Assembly (NCBI RefSeq): GCF_009389715.1
Contig: NC_052405.1
Span: forward strand, 9,341,194-9,405,193
From: Phoenix dactylifera
Taxonomy: Eukaryota; Streptophyta; Magnoliopsida; Arecales; Arecaceae
Direction of reading: 5' to 3'
DNA length: 64,000 bases
Shown here piece after piece: positions 45,747 to 58,100 of the stretch. A program made the position numbers and the translations under genes. Position 1 is the first letter of the stretch. Each line of letters starts with the position of its first letter. Under the pieces are notes generated by a model. The model saw only the letters and a program-made list of their open reading frames with translations, was not told where the DNA came from and made no database searches.

Positions 45747-48155
45747 TTAAGCGGCGGCAGCTACATCCGGGGGATCGTCTGGCACTGTGATGACCTCGGG
45801 GTCTTCAGCCGGCACAGGCTCGGGATCGGGGGCAGGGGCCTCGGGTGCCGCCTCCGGGACGTCGTCCGTCTCGGCCGCCGGTGCCGCCTCCGGGACGCCC
45901 TCCGTCTCGGCCGCCCTCGTCGAAGGCTCGGCGGGGTCTTGTTCGTACAATCCTGCCTCGGATGTCAAAATGGCAGGAAGGTCTTCCGTGTCGGACCCGT
46001 AGCCCACGTCCATCCTCGGATGGACCGTCGAAAAGTCGTACTGGGGGCAGTACCGGATCACCTGCAGCCGGAAGTTCTCGAAACCCCGGAGAAACCCGTC
46101 GACCGTCTCCTCCTCTAACATGTCGCGGAACTCCTGCGACCCCTTGAAGAGCTCCACGGCATGATCAGCTCGCTCGAGTGCCCTCCTCTCTCGGGCCTCG
46201 AGCTACTCGATTCGGAGGCGGGAAACCCCGTCCTCATACTTGAGGCCCGCAACCTCGGATTGGACCTCCCCCAGGCGCGCCTCCGAGGCGCGCAAGGCCG
46301 ACCTGGTTAGGGCGTGAGCAGCCTTCTCCTCCTTGAGCCCCTCCGCCATAGCGAGGCGCTCGGCCTCGGTGGCCGCCCTCCGAGCCTCGGCCTCGGCCAA
46401 CGCCGCCTCCAGCTCGGCGACCCTTTTTTTAGCCGGCTCCAACTGCCGGCTGACCCGCCGGGTCTCTTCCTGGCATCCCTGGGCGATGAACACCAGGGTG
46501 TCGAGCTCGTGAACATGCTGTAAAGAAAGAGACAAAATGATCGTGAGTTAAAAACATACGGATTCACTAACAACTTTAAGGAAATCGAGAAAGAACTTAC
46601 CCGGGCGGTGTTGCAGTAGGTACTGTCAACGACCTCTTCCAGCGAAATGTTCCGGAATTCGGCCCGGTCCGCCGGAAGCATCACACGCCGGAGCACGGCG
46701 CGTGCGACCTCAGCATCATGAATAGCTGAACTCCCCTCGGGGATAGGGGAGTCCAGCTCATCCGACTCCTCTTGAAAGTACCTTGAGGAGCTCGGCGCGT
46801 CCGGCCTCGGGACCCTGGGGACGCTTGCTTCAGGGCCCCTGGTCGGCTCGGGCCCCGGGCGCTGTGAGGAACCCGAAGCCGGGCCCTCCCGCTGGGCAAC
46901 GGGGGCAGGGCAAGGAGGGGCCGACGGGCCCGCGTCGTCGACGACCCGCGCCCGCCTCGGGTCGGCTGAGGAGGCCCCCGCCTCGGGGCCGCTCGTCTCG
47001 GCCGACGTAGAAGCGCCGGCCAGCCTCGCCTTCTTCCGAGGCTGGGGCATAGCTCCTCCGGCCTCGGCCTCCCGCCTCCTCAGGCGAGAAAAAAGGGGTG
47101 AAGAAATCCCTCCACATTCCCCCTCCAACCTTGGAAGCTTCGAAGGCCGTCTGGAGAGGCCCAAGGGCGGTCCATTGAAGAAATTGGTAGGAACTGGGGA
47201 ACTAACTAAACGAGGTGGCACTATCGAATTGGAAAACGCAAGGGCTAGACCGCCCGAAACCCTCCGTTCGAATCATCCTCGATTAGTCTTAAGGAGTAAC
47301 ACGACGTGTTGCTGGTCGGCATAAGGGGAATATCTGAAATCAAAAATGTCATCAAGTGTTAGACCATTAGCAGTAAAAACAAAGGACAAGAAAAAAAAAA
47401 GTAATGTAACTACCCTTACCCTCGGGGCGCGCCGAGCTCAGACCCACGCTCGCCAGGGCGTCCTCCCGTAGGAGCTCGGTCAGGTCGTAGCCCTTCCCGA
47501 GGGCTCGGAGAGAATCCAGGGTCCTCTGCTCCCTCCCCGAGGGCTCGGAGAGCTTGTTGAGGGCCTTCAACCGAGGGTGTCCCCACCTCGGATTAAACCC
47601 CCATGGCGCCTCAGACGCCAGAAAGAAAAATTTCCCCTTCCACTCGTGTATAGAGGAAGGGGCCCCGCGGAAGAGCGACATACCGCCTCGGAAGGCAAAG
47701 TATAGCCACTCCGCGTCCGCCGGGTTCTTCTTCAACAGAAAACACCGGCGGAAAATACTCACTGAAATCGGGACCCCATGCCCAAGGCACAGAGACAGGA
47801 ACCCGATGATGGTTCTCCACGAGTTCGGAGCGAGCTGTGCTGGGACAAGTTGGTACTCGACCAGCAAGTCGTTCACAAACCTGTGGACAGGGAACCGCAG
47901 GCCGGCCCAGAGGGTCTCGCGGTGAATCGCGATCCGACCTGGGGGCGGCCGCGTCACCCTGTCTTCCGGCCCCACAGTTTCAAGACGAAACCCGGACTGG
48001 AAGAAAAACCGGGAGCGGATTAACTCCAACTCCTCCCCTGACAGACTTGACCCTACCTCCTCCGGACCAAGACCCATTTCACAGGAGAGCGAAATAAAAT
48101 TAAAAGCAGAGGATGAAAACTGGGAGGAAAAGAGAAGAGGAACCCTAGCAATCAC
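45747..48155 (-). CDS. Antisense accessory gene of the Tat element (putative gypsy-type transposon domain)
   Basis: A spliced gene opposite to gag-pol. First exon from about 48,155 (or Met at 48,077) to 47,420 (donor AGGG|GTAAGG). It encodes SGEELELIRSRFFFQSGFRL, FPVHRFVNDLLVEYQLVPAQ, the WRTIIGFLSLCLGHGVPISV block and a WKGKFFFL motif, matching the putative gypsy type transposon family (Transposase_28). The second exon ends 46,601 and is Pro/Arg/Ser-rich. The third starts 46,517, joins it in phase, and encodes an Ala/Glu-rich coiled coil. The frame is stopped by TAG at 46,203-46,205, yet continues open to 45,747 with an acidic Pro/Glu tail. The exon 1-2 junction is unresolved: with the best acceptor (47,333) the frame meets a stop. 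Role unknown. Similar antisense genes occur in maize Grande. Confidence 0.7.
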
Positions 48156-48983
48156 AGGGTAGGGACCTACTGGACATCGCCGGAAATCGCTCCGGGCACG
48201 GACGGCGAGGTTCGGTGGAGGAAGGAAGCAAGGGAGGAAGACAACAAAAATAAGAAGCAGCCAAGTAAAACCCTTAGGGCAAACTCGAGGGGTTTATATA
48301 GACCCCCTCGGCGGTCCAGATCGGCAGGGTCGGTTCCCATCCCCCGATCGGATTGCGCCACGTGTTGACCTCGGAGACCGAGGCACCGTATTCACTCCGG
48401 ATCAATAAATCGGGTACGAAATCGAAGCCCTGTCCCATCGGATCTCGGGGCTTCATTATGGGTCCGCAGAATCGAATCGCCTTGAAGAACGAACGGACGG
48501 CACCTCCGCTCCCCTCATTTAATAAGGTCCTGGGGCACGTGGAGCCCCGACGTAGCCTTCACCTCGCCGGATCCATGATCCAGTAATACGAGATCGGAAG
48601 CGTCCGATCCTAGGTCATGCCGCGTGTCCGTTTTGAACCCCGTAACGGCACGCTCATTGATGAGCGGGGAATTCCGATTACGGGATCGAGGCGTCGCCTC
48701 GTCGAGCCCAAGGACCCTCATCATGAGTCCGCCGCACGAAGCGATCTTGGCGATCCAAGAGACGCCACCCCCGTTACACCCGCTCCGAGAAACGTAAAGA
48801 CACGAGCTCCACCATAAGTTCGCTGAATAAAGCAACCTCGAAACGCCCAAGGGCGCGGGTCTCGCCATAAACACTTCGAGAAACACGAGGGCGCGGACGA
48901 GATTCGCCCCCCAACTTTAATGATAGACTTTACTTCCCACGTCCGAGCCCGCAAGCCGCTCGAACTCGGAAGTCGGGGGGTAG
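48156..48983. other. Promoter side of the antisense gene; polypurine tract at the end
   Basis: - strand promoter candidate: TATATAAAC in CGAGGGGTTTATATAGACC (TATA near 48,293-48,300). The stretch before the 3' LTR ends GGAAGTCGGGGGGTAG (48,968-48,983), a purine-rich primer site for plus-strand synthesis. No sense ORF of interest. Confidence 0.5.
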
Positions 48984-49937
48984 TGTTGGGGGAATAAGAT
49001 TTTTCCCCCCAAGTGACACAAATGCCCCCAAGAAGCCGCACAATCGCCGACCCTGAACAGCCGAAGTCGGCGTCCGACCTCGGAATGCCCGACCTCAAGA
49101 CATCCGACCTCGAGACCTCCGACCTAGGAAAATCCTGATGCTCAAGGTCTACCCTTGTCAGCCACCTACTACGGCCGTACTCCTCTGAGGTCCAACTGAG
49201 GACCATACCCTGCCACTGCTTCAGCATTTATTGCGCATGGCCGCTGTAACCCTCCGGCTTACTCCACCATTAATGCGGATCTCCGGCTTACTCTACAATT
49301 AATGTGGATCTCCGGCTTACTCCACCATTAATGCGCATGGCTCCTGACATCTACGGATCCTCGGCTCTCCACGGCAAGTTAGCCCAGCAGAGTCTAGTCA
49401 ACCATGATAAGTCTCTGATCTCGGCCATACCTCCGACACCAATGCAATGATTCGCCTGGTAGCGTACTGGTTCGAGTCGTACGACGCCCTTACCGCCGAC
49501 ATCAGTACAATGATTCGCCTGACCGTGCGCCGACCTGAGCCACATGCCGAGCCGTACTATGGCCTCGCCCTGTTACATCACAGGTAAACCGACCCCCACC
49601 TATAAAAGGGAGCCTTGGCTTCTCAGGAGGGGGTTGGAAAATTCCGCGCCTTACAAGCACTGTTCATCTCCTCCTTACACTATCTGCCCCCTCCCTGACT
49701 TGAGCGTCGGAGGGCCGGCGCCGGAAAACCCGGCCACCGGTTTGTCTGCAGGCACCCAGACGGAGGACGCCGCCCGCTGACGGATTGCTGCCCCGCTGTG
49801 AGGACCTCCCAGCTCCCTCTCTCCAGCCACCCCAGACGGAGGACGCCGCCCGCCGACTGGTCGCCGCCCCGCCGTGGTGACCCGCAGCTCCCTCTCCCTC
49901 GACCGAAGATTGCCCCCGGGTCCAATTTCCAGCAACA
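48984..49937 (+). repeat. 3' LTR
   Basis: 954 bp, the same length as the 5' copy, with 8 substitutions between them, all C/T or G/A. Followed by the GGTTT target duplication (49,938-49,942). Confidence 0.95.
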
Positions 49938-49942
49938 GGTTT

Positions 49943-51355
49943 GATTGCTGACATGAATTCTTTAATTGGGAATTTGAATTCTTAATAGTTGATATGCGTA
50001 ATTTTGGATTTGGGGTAAGTATAACTTGAAAGGATCAAGTGCTTGTGTTCTTCATATGCACAAAGTCAATGTCTTGACATATCATTGTGCAGAGGACCCT
50101 GAACTCTTTGTTTGGCAGTTTCTTCCATCATAATTTCCTATGCTACATTTTAAACTACTTTCCGATAATAGTGTTTTAGATAGTGAGCCTGGGAATTTCT
50201 TTTAGTTTGGATACTCCAGGATCTAGTTTAATTGGATCAGCTCATCTTAACAGGTAGATACAGAGTGACTTATCTATATGCTTGATTATGGTGGTTCAAG
50301 TGGTGCACAGATTGCTTTAATATGGAATAACCAGATAGAGCAGACTTCATCTGATGTTAATCGAATATCACCTACAGGTACAGGAGTATAAGAAAGAATT
50401 TTTTAAGAGAAAAAGAGGTAGAAAGAGGATAAAATTTTCAGTTAATTTCATGTAGGTGGTTGTTGGATAATAAAGATTAGGAGCTCATAGCAGTTCTGAA
50501 ACACATTGCTGATGTATCCTTAATCATTTGAATCTGTTAATTCGAGCCATTTTTCTTAACAAGCTATTCAACTCTTTTTCTTAATCCCTATTTGTCTAGC
50601 TTTAAATTCTGTCTCTTTTTTTCCATATTTTTTTTTTCCTTGTAGGTTAGTGCCCTTTCTATTTATATAACATCATGGGGAGCTAAGTTTGATATAGACT
50701 CTGTACAGCTAGGCATGAGCTTATAAACCTTTCGTTCAGACTAACTTGGCTTTAATGTGAAAACATTCAACAAAGTCAGAAAACAACAAGGCCCGAAAAG
50801 CCCTAGGCAGTTACTGTCTTCAATTCAACTAGAAATTTTATCCTTGTAGGTGAGCGCCCTTTCTATCTATATAACATCATATGGAGCTAAGTTTGATGTA
50901 GACTCTGAACAACTAGGCATGAGCTTATAAACCTTTCGTTCAGACCAACTTGGCTCTGTTGGCTTCTCCTACTCTTAGGCTAGGCCTGTCTCAAGATTTT
51001 CCTTAAGACTAGTGATGCTCTACCTGTTTCAGTTCATTTCGACCTACTTAGGCCTGTGTCTGTTTAACCAATATTTCCTATTCCATGAACATCCAATTTG
51101 ATGGCATCAAACTTATCAGAAGTTCGACGAGATCTTAATCAGCGAAATCAATTTGCACTCCCAAACTTCGTGCCCGAACATTTAATTACACCTCCAAACT
51201 TAGCATGCTAAGAAGTGCAAAGTGTTCCATCTGATACCCACCTATATCCTATCAGTTTATATGATGAGAAAAATTTGAAAAATGTATTGTAGAAAGCAGC
51301 TATGAAAAAAATGAATCATGGTCCGGTTCCTGCAGGAATATCCAAACAGGTGCTT
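49943..51355. other. Spacer between the retrotransposon and the GH9 relic
   Basis: A/T-rich. Continues the DNA cut at 36,066. It contains the 204-bp duplication listed separately. No gene otherwise. Confidence 0.4.
50641..50960. repeat. 204-bp tandem duplication
   Basis: TGTAGGTTAGTGCCCTTTCT at 50,641 and TGTAGGTGAGCGCCCTTTCT at 50,845 open two copies alike for about 115 bp, including GGCATGAGCTTATAAACC and CTTTCGTTCAGAC. They differ at roughly one site in ten. Non-coding. Confidence 0.8.
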
Positions 51356-51511
51356 CAAGTTCTGTCCAGGTAGAAGCTTTCCTGAACACTGGCCCTCGAA
51401 GAAAACGAGGGACTTCGAAAGAGCATCCTCGTAGTCAGGGTGGCCCGAAATACCAATTACTTCAAAAAAGGCAACCAAAATCCCGAGAACCAGAGCCTTC
51501 TCCAGTCCCAT
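51356..51511 (-). pseudogene. GH9 endoglucanase first-exon relic
   Basis: 52 codons from Met at 51,511: a signal peptide (MGLEKALVLGILVAFFEVIG) and then HPDYEDALSKSLVFFEGQCS and GKLLPGQ. This aligns with the N-terminus of the complete GH9 gene upstream on the same strand ([27 protein letters not shown]). After residue 52 the similarity stops and no TWRxxSGLxDG segment follows. No later GH9 exons lie downstream in this window. It is therefore a truncated tandem duplicate, though a start exon spliced elsewhere is not excluded. Confidence 0.7.
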
Positions 51512-51989
51512 TTTTCTCATCAAATTGCAATCGTATGTTCTAATATTCCCCTTGGTAACTTAAAGCAAATAGGAAAAAGGTGATGAGGTTGCAAGTCAGT
51601 TATTTGCATGCGAGGGCCTGTTGGTCTCTAAGCCAGAAAAACCTAAACAGCAGCTAACCAGGAGAAAATGGGGTCCTGTGTCCTAACTGATGCTGCTAAT
51701 TCTGGGATAACCATATATATATGGGTAGCAATGAGTGAACAGAGGTGCAGCTCATTATCGGAGGGGATTTATAGTTTCACCAAAAATGGCAAAACATAGA
51801 TGCCTAACCAAGTACCAAAATTAAACTGGTCACATAACACAAATTTCAGATCCATTTCTTTATAATTTCAAGGAATATTAAAAGTGACAATTTATTCGAA
51901 GATTACATTTAAATTTATGAGCAAGCCCATAAACTTTGTTAATTTTAACATAGTGCAATCATCCATGCATAGAGTGCTACACCTTTTTT
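51512..51989. other. Spacer between the GH9 relic and the GH9 gene end
   Basis: Includes the presumed 3' UTR of the complete GH9 gene and promoter-like DNA of the relic (TATATATATGG near 51,713). No ORF of interest. Confidence 0.4.
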
Positions 51990-54900
51990 CTAACTATCAT
52001 AGCTTCCAACCAAGAAAGCGAGAGAACCAATAAGAGGGGCATTTATGTATGTAGCCGGCTCCGAGTGGCTGTAGTCCGTTCGATCATCTGGAAAGGCATC
52101 ATTTTGATCAGGACCGCCAACAACGGCACCTGTTAAGATGTTAGGGTTAGGGTTGCTGGACTTGTAGTACTGAAAACCAGCTTGGCATCCAATGGCACTG
52201 GGGTGGCTAGCCAAGGAGGGCAAAGAAGAGCCTCTGTGGTGTATCCTCTGTGGAAACCGTGTACCGAAGCCCACCATGTAGGACATATTTAGAGGGTTTT
52301 CACCCAGAATGTAGTCCACCTGAAATTGTAATTTGGTGGTATCTAGGTCAGAAATTTTATTATAGCAAAAAACCTCATAATCCTATAATCTAAACTTCAC
52401 TAACAAACTAATATTATATAAGATTAGAGTATTATTACTGATGGACATTTTAGCATGACTGAGGTTAAGCTCCTAATGGTAGAAAACTACAAAATGTGGG
52501 CTGCTCTTAAGATCTACGAGGCCTAATGACAAATTGACAGTGATGAAATTGTCGTTCATCCACCTCCTTCATCTATCACGAATATGAAAGCTTCAATTTA
52601 TATTTATATCTTCCCTCCTTAAGCACTGCACTTTGAACCAATTATAAAGTGCAGAAGATATCAATTACCTGTCTTTTGGCCAGTGTTCTCAGGTTATTTG
52701 GTTTGACCAAAATGTTCCCACACTTAAAGGTGTGGTTGGAAGACATCATGTACTTGGCATAAGTATTCAGTAAGAAAGAAATGGAAGTGACATATTGGAG
52801 ATTAGCAGAGCTCTGCTTGAATATAAGACCTCCTGCATCAAAGCCACCAATTTCAAGTTATAATAATTGTGTAAAACTTCAGTCCTTATGTAAAGATATA
52901 ATTTGATATAATTTTCCTGACCTGGTGTGTACTGTGTTGTTGAGGAAGGGGAGTTGGGTAAAATCTTGCACATGAAATCCTCAGCCTGCAGTCTGAAGGG
53001 TTCAAAGGACTTGTCTCTGTCAACCAAAGTTTTCTGTGCAGGTAAGAGCAGAGAAAACTTCATGATGAGTATGTCATACTTTCTTCTCAAGGAGAAGAAC
53101 AAAGACCATAACTTAATTAAACGAGGCGGCAAAACAATTACAGTATTTAAATCATGCTCTGCTTATCAAATCACTTCTTTTGTAATTAATGTTACCCTGG
53201 ATAGAAGTACACGGGCACCAGCCAATTTGTTATCCCAGCTAAAAATGTCGATGTTGTCGTTGGCTCCTAAAGATCTCAGGTAGCTGAGGTAAGAAATGTC
53301 ATTTGATGCTCTAAATAGCCATGAAGCTCCCCATAGTAGCTCATCCTGTCACGAAATCAGCCAGCTAAGTCGCCAAACAAAAGTTTAGAAGATAAGGCCA
53401 TCATCTGCTTTTCTTTACGGATAAGTGAGGCCTTCAGAAGAGGTATCAGGATGGTGACAATAGTGGGGAGATGATGTGTTCATGGAGTGGTAGTTAAGAA
53501 ATATCATGCGAATAATTCATGAACAATCCATAACTTTTTTTTTTTTCATTTATGTGGGAAGATGATGTGTTCTAGAGAATGCTGTTATATTATGGAGTAT
53601 GGATTTATAGCTAGAGATATTTAATTTGGTGCATGCATGATACCTTATAGCCAGAATATGAGCAGTAGTAAGGACATGCAGCACCTCCAAGCGAATCGCT
53701 GTACTTCCCCTGATACTTCACAGCAAAATCCATGACCTTCCTTGCCACTGACAGCAGTAGCTTTGAGTATTTCGGATCAGCCGACCGGAACACAATTGAT
53801 GAAGCAGCCAATGCTGCGGCAGTCTCCGCCGCCACATCGGAGCCTGGGTTGGCTGCTGAAACCGAGTAGACGGTCCTCGGAGTGTCCATGTCCTCAGGCC
53901 GCTCCCAGCACTGGTGGTCGGCATTTGGGTCACCGACGCCGACGTAGAGCTTGCCTGGAGTCTGGGTGGCGGCCTTGAGGAGGTAGTCGGTGGCCCAACG
54001 GATGGCAGCCCTCGCATTGTTGACTTCAATCTTCATGCGCTTACCATTCTCAATTACACTCCATGATAGCATGGTGGTGGTGAAGGCCATGGGGAAGCCA
54101 AACTTGACATTGTCGCCAGCGTCGTAGTAGCCTCCGGTTAGATCCACCTACAAGAAGAGGGACTTGTTAGATTTGCAGTAATCTTATGTCGTGATGCCAT
54201 GCAAGACTGCTAATTCCGAGACATGAAACACTTATTCACTTAGCAGTCTAAGCTGCCGTGCTATGGAACGATGGAACTTGATAATGGTTGTAGTCTTGTA
54301 GACGTGCAAAGATAGTGTTGTACATGATGCAAATGTTGTATATAGCTGTTCTTGTATATGCTTCAACCAAAGATACGGGTCCTTTGAATTATATATAGAG
54401 CTGCTAATCTCTGTATTGAATTACAGGGGGCATGCGGCGAGACTGATATTGCTCAAATTGGTTCTAGTTTACATAAGAATTACTGTATTTCATTGCTAAA
54501 CTAGCTGCATATGATCAGTTCCCAAGTGATGATGGCATGTATTGTGTGTTTAGGTAACACATTCTCCTCAAGCATTTCTAATCTTATAGAAACTTCGGCG
54601 CATTCAATCCACTCTAGCATGGTATCAAGTATCATTAGTAATTGGATAGATATATAGGATGGGTTCCAGAACCACATGGATAACAAATAGGTCACTAGAA
54701 CTGATACTTTCGTGTGCTTATATTGGAGTTGAACCTGCTATACCATTAGGTCAAATGAAGTGGACTATCAAAGATTGGGAATGGAATAGTCTAGATATCT
54801 GGTTCTAGTGCCAGCTAAACTTTTAGCTCGGTGATTGGCGTATACCCCACTCTACAAGAAAGTGGTCTTTGGTTGGTGATCACACTAGAAACACATGTTA

Positions 54901-55136
54901 TCGAGGTTTTCGACTGTGTGTTTGTGCATTACTTTTGCGGCCGAACCATCAGAAAGCCCGGAGTTTGATCGCCATGTGATCTTCTGGTCCTTGGGGAGAC
55001 TCCCTGATCTTTGGCCTTGGAAGAACAAGATTGATTTGGCCAAGGCATCACTGTAATTAGGGTGTCCATGGACATGAATCCTAGACAAGAAAAAAGAGAG
55101 AAGAAGGAAAGAAATGGGAAGTTTGTTTGATGCCAT
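51990..55136 (-). CDS. GH9 endo-1,4-beta-glucanase (secreted)
   Basis: Six exons in phase: 55136-54933, 54147-53644, 53345-53196, 53033-52922, 52832-52669 and 52319-51990; 487 residues. The start Met at 55,136 opens a signal peptide ([20 protein letters not shown]). Catalytic features of GH9: [20 protein letters not shown] with Asp77 and Asp80; a later [19 protein letters not shown] block with His405/His406; and the second signature [20 protein letters not shown] with Asp456 and catalytic Glu465. There is no carbohydrate-binding module or C-terminal membrane anchor, so it is a plain secreted enzyme of the class B type, acting on cellulose or xyloglucan-type glucans in the cell wall during growth, abscission or ripening. 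Length is normal and no breaks were seen. A duplicate start exon lies downstream. Confidence 0.93.
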
Positions 55137-58100
55137 TGGCCTTGGCAAGAGGGAATGGATGATCATCAAATGACTCAACTATGGCTTATATAGTAAAATC
55201 CATGGTTTGGAAGTCTATAGCCAAAGTTTTGTTTAATATTTGTTAAGATCTTACTTTGTGGAAGAGATTTATGAGTCCATCCATTAAGCTAGGTGTCTGA
55301 TTTATGCTATGCAAGACTACTCAATTGGTTAATATAATGAGGGGTCAAAGAAGGCATGTAGCTTCCTCTGGAATGCGCATTGGGATAAAGAATTTGATAC
55401 AACTCTTGATTCGTGGGATCTTGTCTAGGGTTTTGTTCTTAGTGGACTTTTGCATTAATTTCTTCCTCTTAATTCTCACTATTGAATGTCATGAGGGGCA
55501 AACAATATTCCTTGCACATCATTTTGAAATCTAATATATGGAGGCAATAATATTACTGAAGACCTTCAGTCAAACAGGTTGACACCATGAAAAAAAAAAT
55601 GAAAGATGGAGCAAGTATGCCAATCACTGAATAATTTGACACTTTAAATGTGTCACTTGCACATCATGAATCATGACATTTGAAATATATAGCCACATCT
55701 GCATCACATGGGCATTGCGTCGATGCACTACAAATCTCATGCATCCTGATGCATTATATTGTGAAAGATACTAACTTATTCGTTTACATGGCATGCTAAA
55801 GCTCCTTAATTTGATAAGCCTACCCAAGTTTGTCTTCGATTCATCGATCCAAGAGATCAAACAAGTTAAGCTAAATATCCAAGTCAAAATGCCTATTCAC
55901 AACATATTCACAAGTTATCAAGGAGCAGCCAAAAGCACACTCTTCCCTGGACAGTAGAAACCAAAGGAGGAGATCCAAGAGTCTCAAGTAGGGGTGTTGT
56001 GGGGTGTCTAGAGTGAAATTTTGAAAAATAAACTTGAAACTATTATTTCCTCTAAAAAGAAAAAAACATGAAAACATTATGTTTATATTTTTATTTCAAA
56101 TGTAAAATAAATAGTTACTTACCAAAGGATCTAGTAAATGAAATCAATAAAGAACCCTGAAATATATAAAACCATGCATGTTTTTCCCCTTCTTGTTGTA
56201 TAATAAGAAACACGTAAGACACAAGGGTTGAAGTTTAAAGATTGATATCTTTCTAAGCTAGACGGCGTATTGCTCCCTTCGATTATTATAAAAGCATATT
56301 TGAGTTATGACATTAAGCTTACATCTATTAATCTTGATGCATACATTGGTTGATGTATTAAAAGATAATATTAAATTAGTAAATTTAAGGTGAAATATAC
56401 CTTCCCTAGCTTAGAAAATCATATATAATTGTAGAACTATTGTGACAAGATATTGGCACTACATGCTGGGTACTATCAATTGATAATATTAAATAACTAT
56501 TGCTATAATATTAAATAACTCTTGGTATAACGGTAAATAACTCTTGGTATCAATAAAAACTTTATAGGTGAGCATTAGACTTTGTCTCTTTTCTAGGTGC
56601 GAAGTTTTGCTTCAAAGTTGGAATAAGATAACAGAACCAACGATTAAATTCTTACATTGACCTTGGGATCTGGAATTATGAAAACTAACGTTCATTGGAA
56701 TTTGGTGAAGAATTCATTTGCTTACTTCTAACTGTAAAAGCATATAGTATATAAAATGTCACGGAAATCCAATTGCTACCTGCTCCCTATTTTTTTATAG
56801 TCAAAACTTTGGTTTTATTTTGGTGGTGTAAGCAGTTATGTATGCTACAAAGAATAACTGCAAAAGAATCCTGCTGCTCGTGATTTACACAAGCTGATTG
56901 CTTGTATGTAACTCAACTTTTGTGATGACCCTCAAAGTAGGAAATGTGGCAACTTTATATCTTTGTAAAAAGTTTGATATCATAATGTTCTTGCGTACTT
57001 GGCTCAAAAAGATACTTGTTCTTGTGCTTCCAAGGGGGGCATGCGACTTTCTTTTATTCTTTTTTGAAAATAGGAGGATTTGCAACTTGAAACTGTTTCC
57101 CAAGCATCATGAAAAGATTTTTATTGGATTTTCTACTATCAAGAAGTCATCTAATATGCATCAAATTACAAGCAGGGATTCAGGGAAGTTTTCTTGCATG
57201 CTCATGTAGAGATTTCTTGAAAAGGTGATAGTGTGCAAGTCATAATATATTTTTTTTTTCTTAGCCCAAGGGAGGTTTTCACAAGATAAGCGTAAACTTG
57301 ACACTTTCTCTCATTGATTTTGTATTTGTAATGAAACTTATAATGGGTTGAGCAAGCAAAATTTATGATGGCCAGACACTTATTCCAAAATGGGAAGCTT
57401 ATGATAGCATTCATCGTGCCATGTGTCATCGCAGACTTGATCTTGCTTTGTAAAGTAGAAAGTTGCAGCGTTTTATGAACATAGCACAAAGAGAAAGGCA
57501 AAGAAAGAACCTCGTCATGTAGAATAACCATTCTCTCATTAACATTCACTTACAAGACATACAAGAAGCATGTTGAATGAGATCCACCAAGTATCAATAG
57601 CTTACCGCCCCTCCTGAGCTTTTTGCTTGGTTATGTAACCTTGGCACCATTAATGGAGAATACTTCCAAGTCCTAATCAATTATGTTGGAAATCTTAGTC
57701 TATCGGATTTGGTTCGAAAACCCGCCAAATTAATTTGGAGCCTGTTCTGGTGTGCAGTTTGCTTTTTTTTTTTTATCTCATTTTTTAGACAATTAGGAGG
57801 GAGTTTTAGATGACAAATCTCAGCAATTTTATTAATTGAAGTGATTGATATCCACCAGAAGTTGCTAAGCTATTTAAAACAGATAGAAATCAGTTTAAAC
57901 AATTATTTCTAGCTTGGGAAATTCAAAGCTTAGAACCTTACTGGCTTCCTTTTTTATCAAAAGAAAGAAAACTAGCTTCCTTTATCATTAATGAAAATTA
58001 GTGTATGATCCACACGATGTGCAAGATATACTTTTTTTTCTTTTTTTCAACTATTATGGAAAGAGTAGTGTAACAAATTATATTGAAGTCTTCAAGAGCC

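Larger units (their letters stand above)
36067..49937 (+). mobile_element. Complete Ty3/gypsy LTR retrotransposon, Tat lineage (13.9 kb)
   Basis: Two LTRs of identical length (954 bp), TG...CA ends, and a GGTTT target duplication at 36,062-36,066 and 49,938-49,942. The internal order is gag, protease, reverse transcriptase, RNase H, a second (archaeal-type) RNase H, and integrase, then a 279-bp tandem array, then an antisense gene. A dual RNase H and an extra ORF after integrase are hallmarks of the Tat/Ogre group; Grande of maize and RIRE2 of rice are antisense-gene examples. The LTRs differ at 8 positions (all transitions, 0.84 percent), so insertion is recent. Gag-pol and the antisense gene each carry an in-frame TAG. 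It inserted downstream of the DUF538 gene. Confidence 0.95.
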
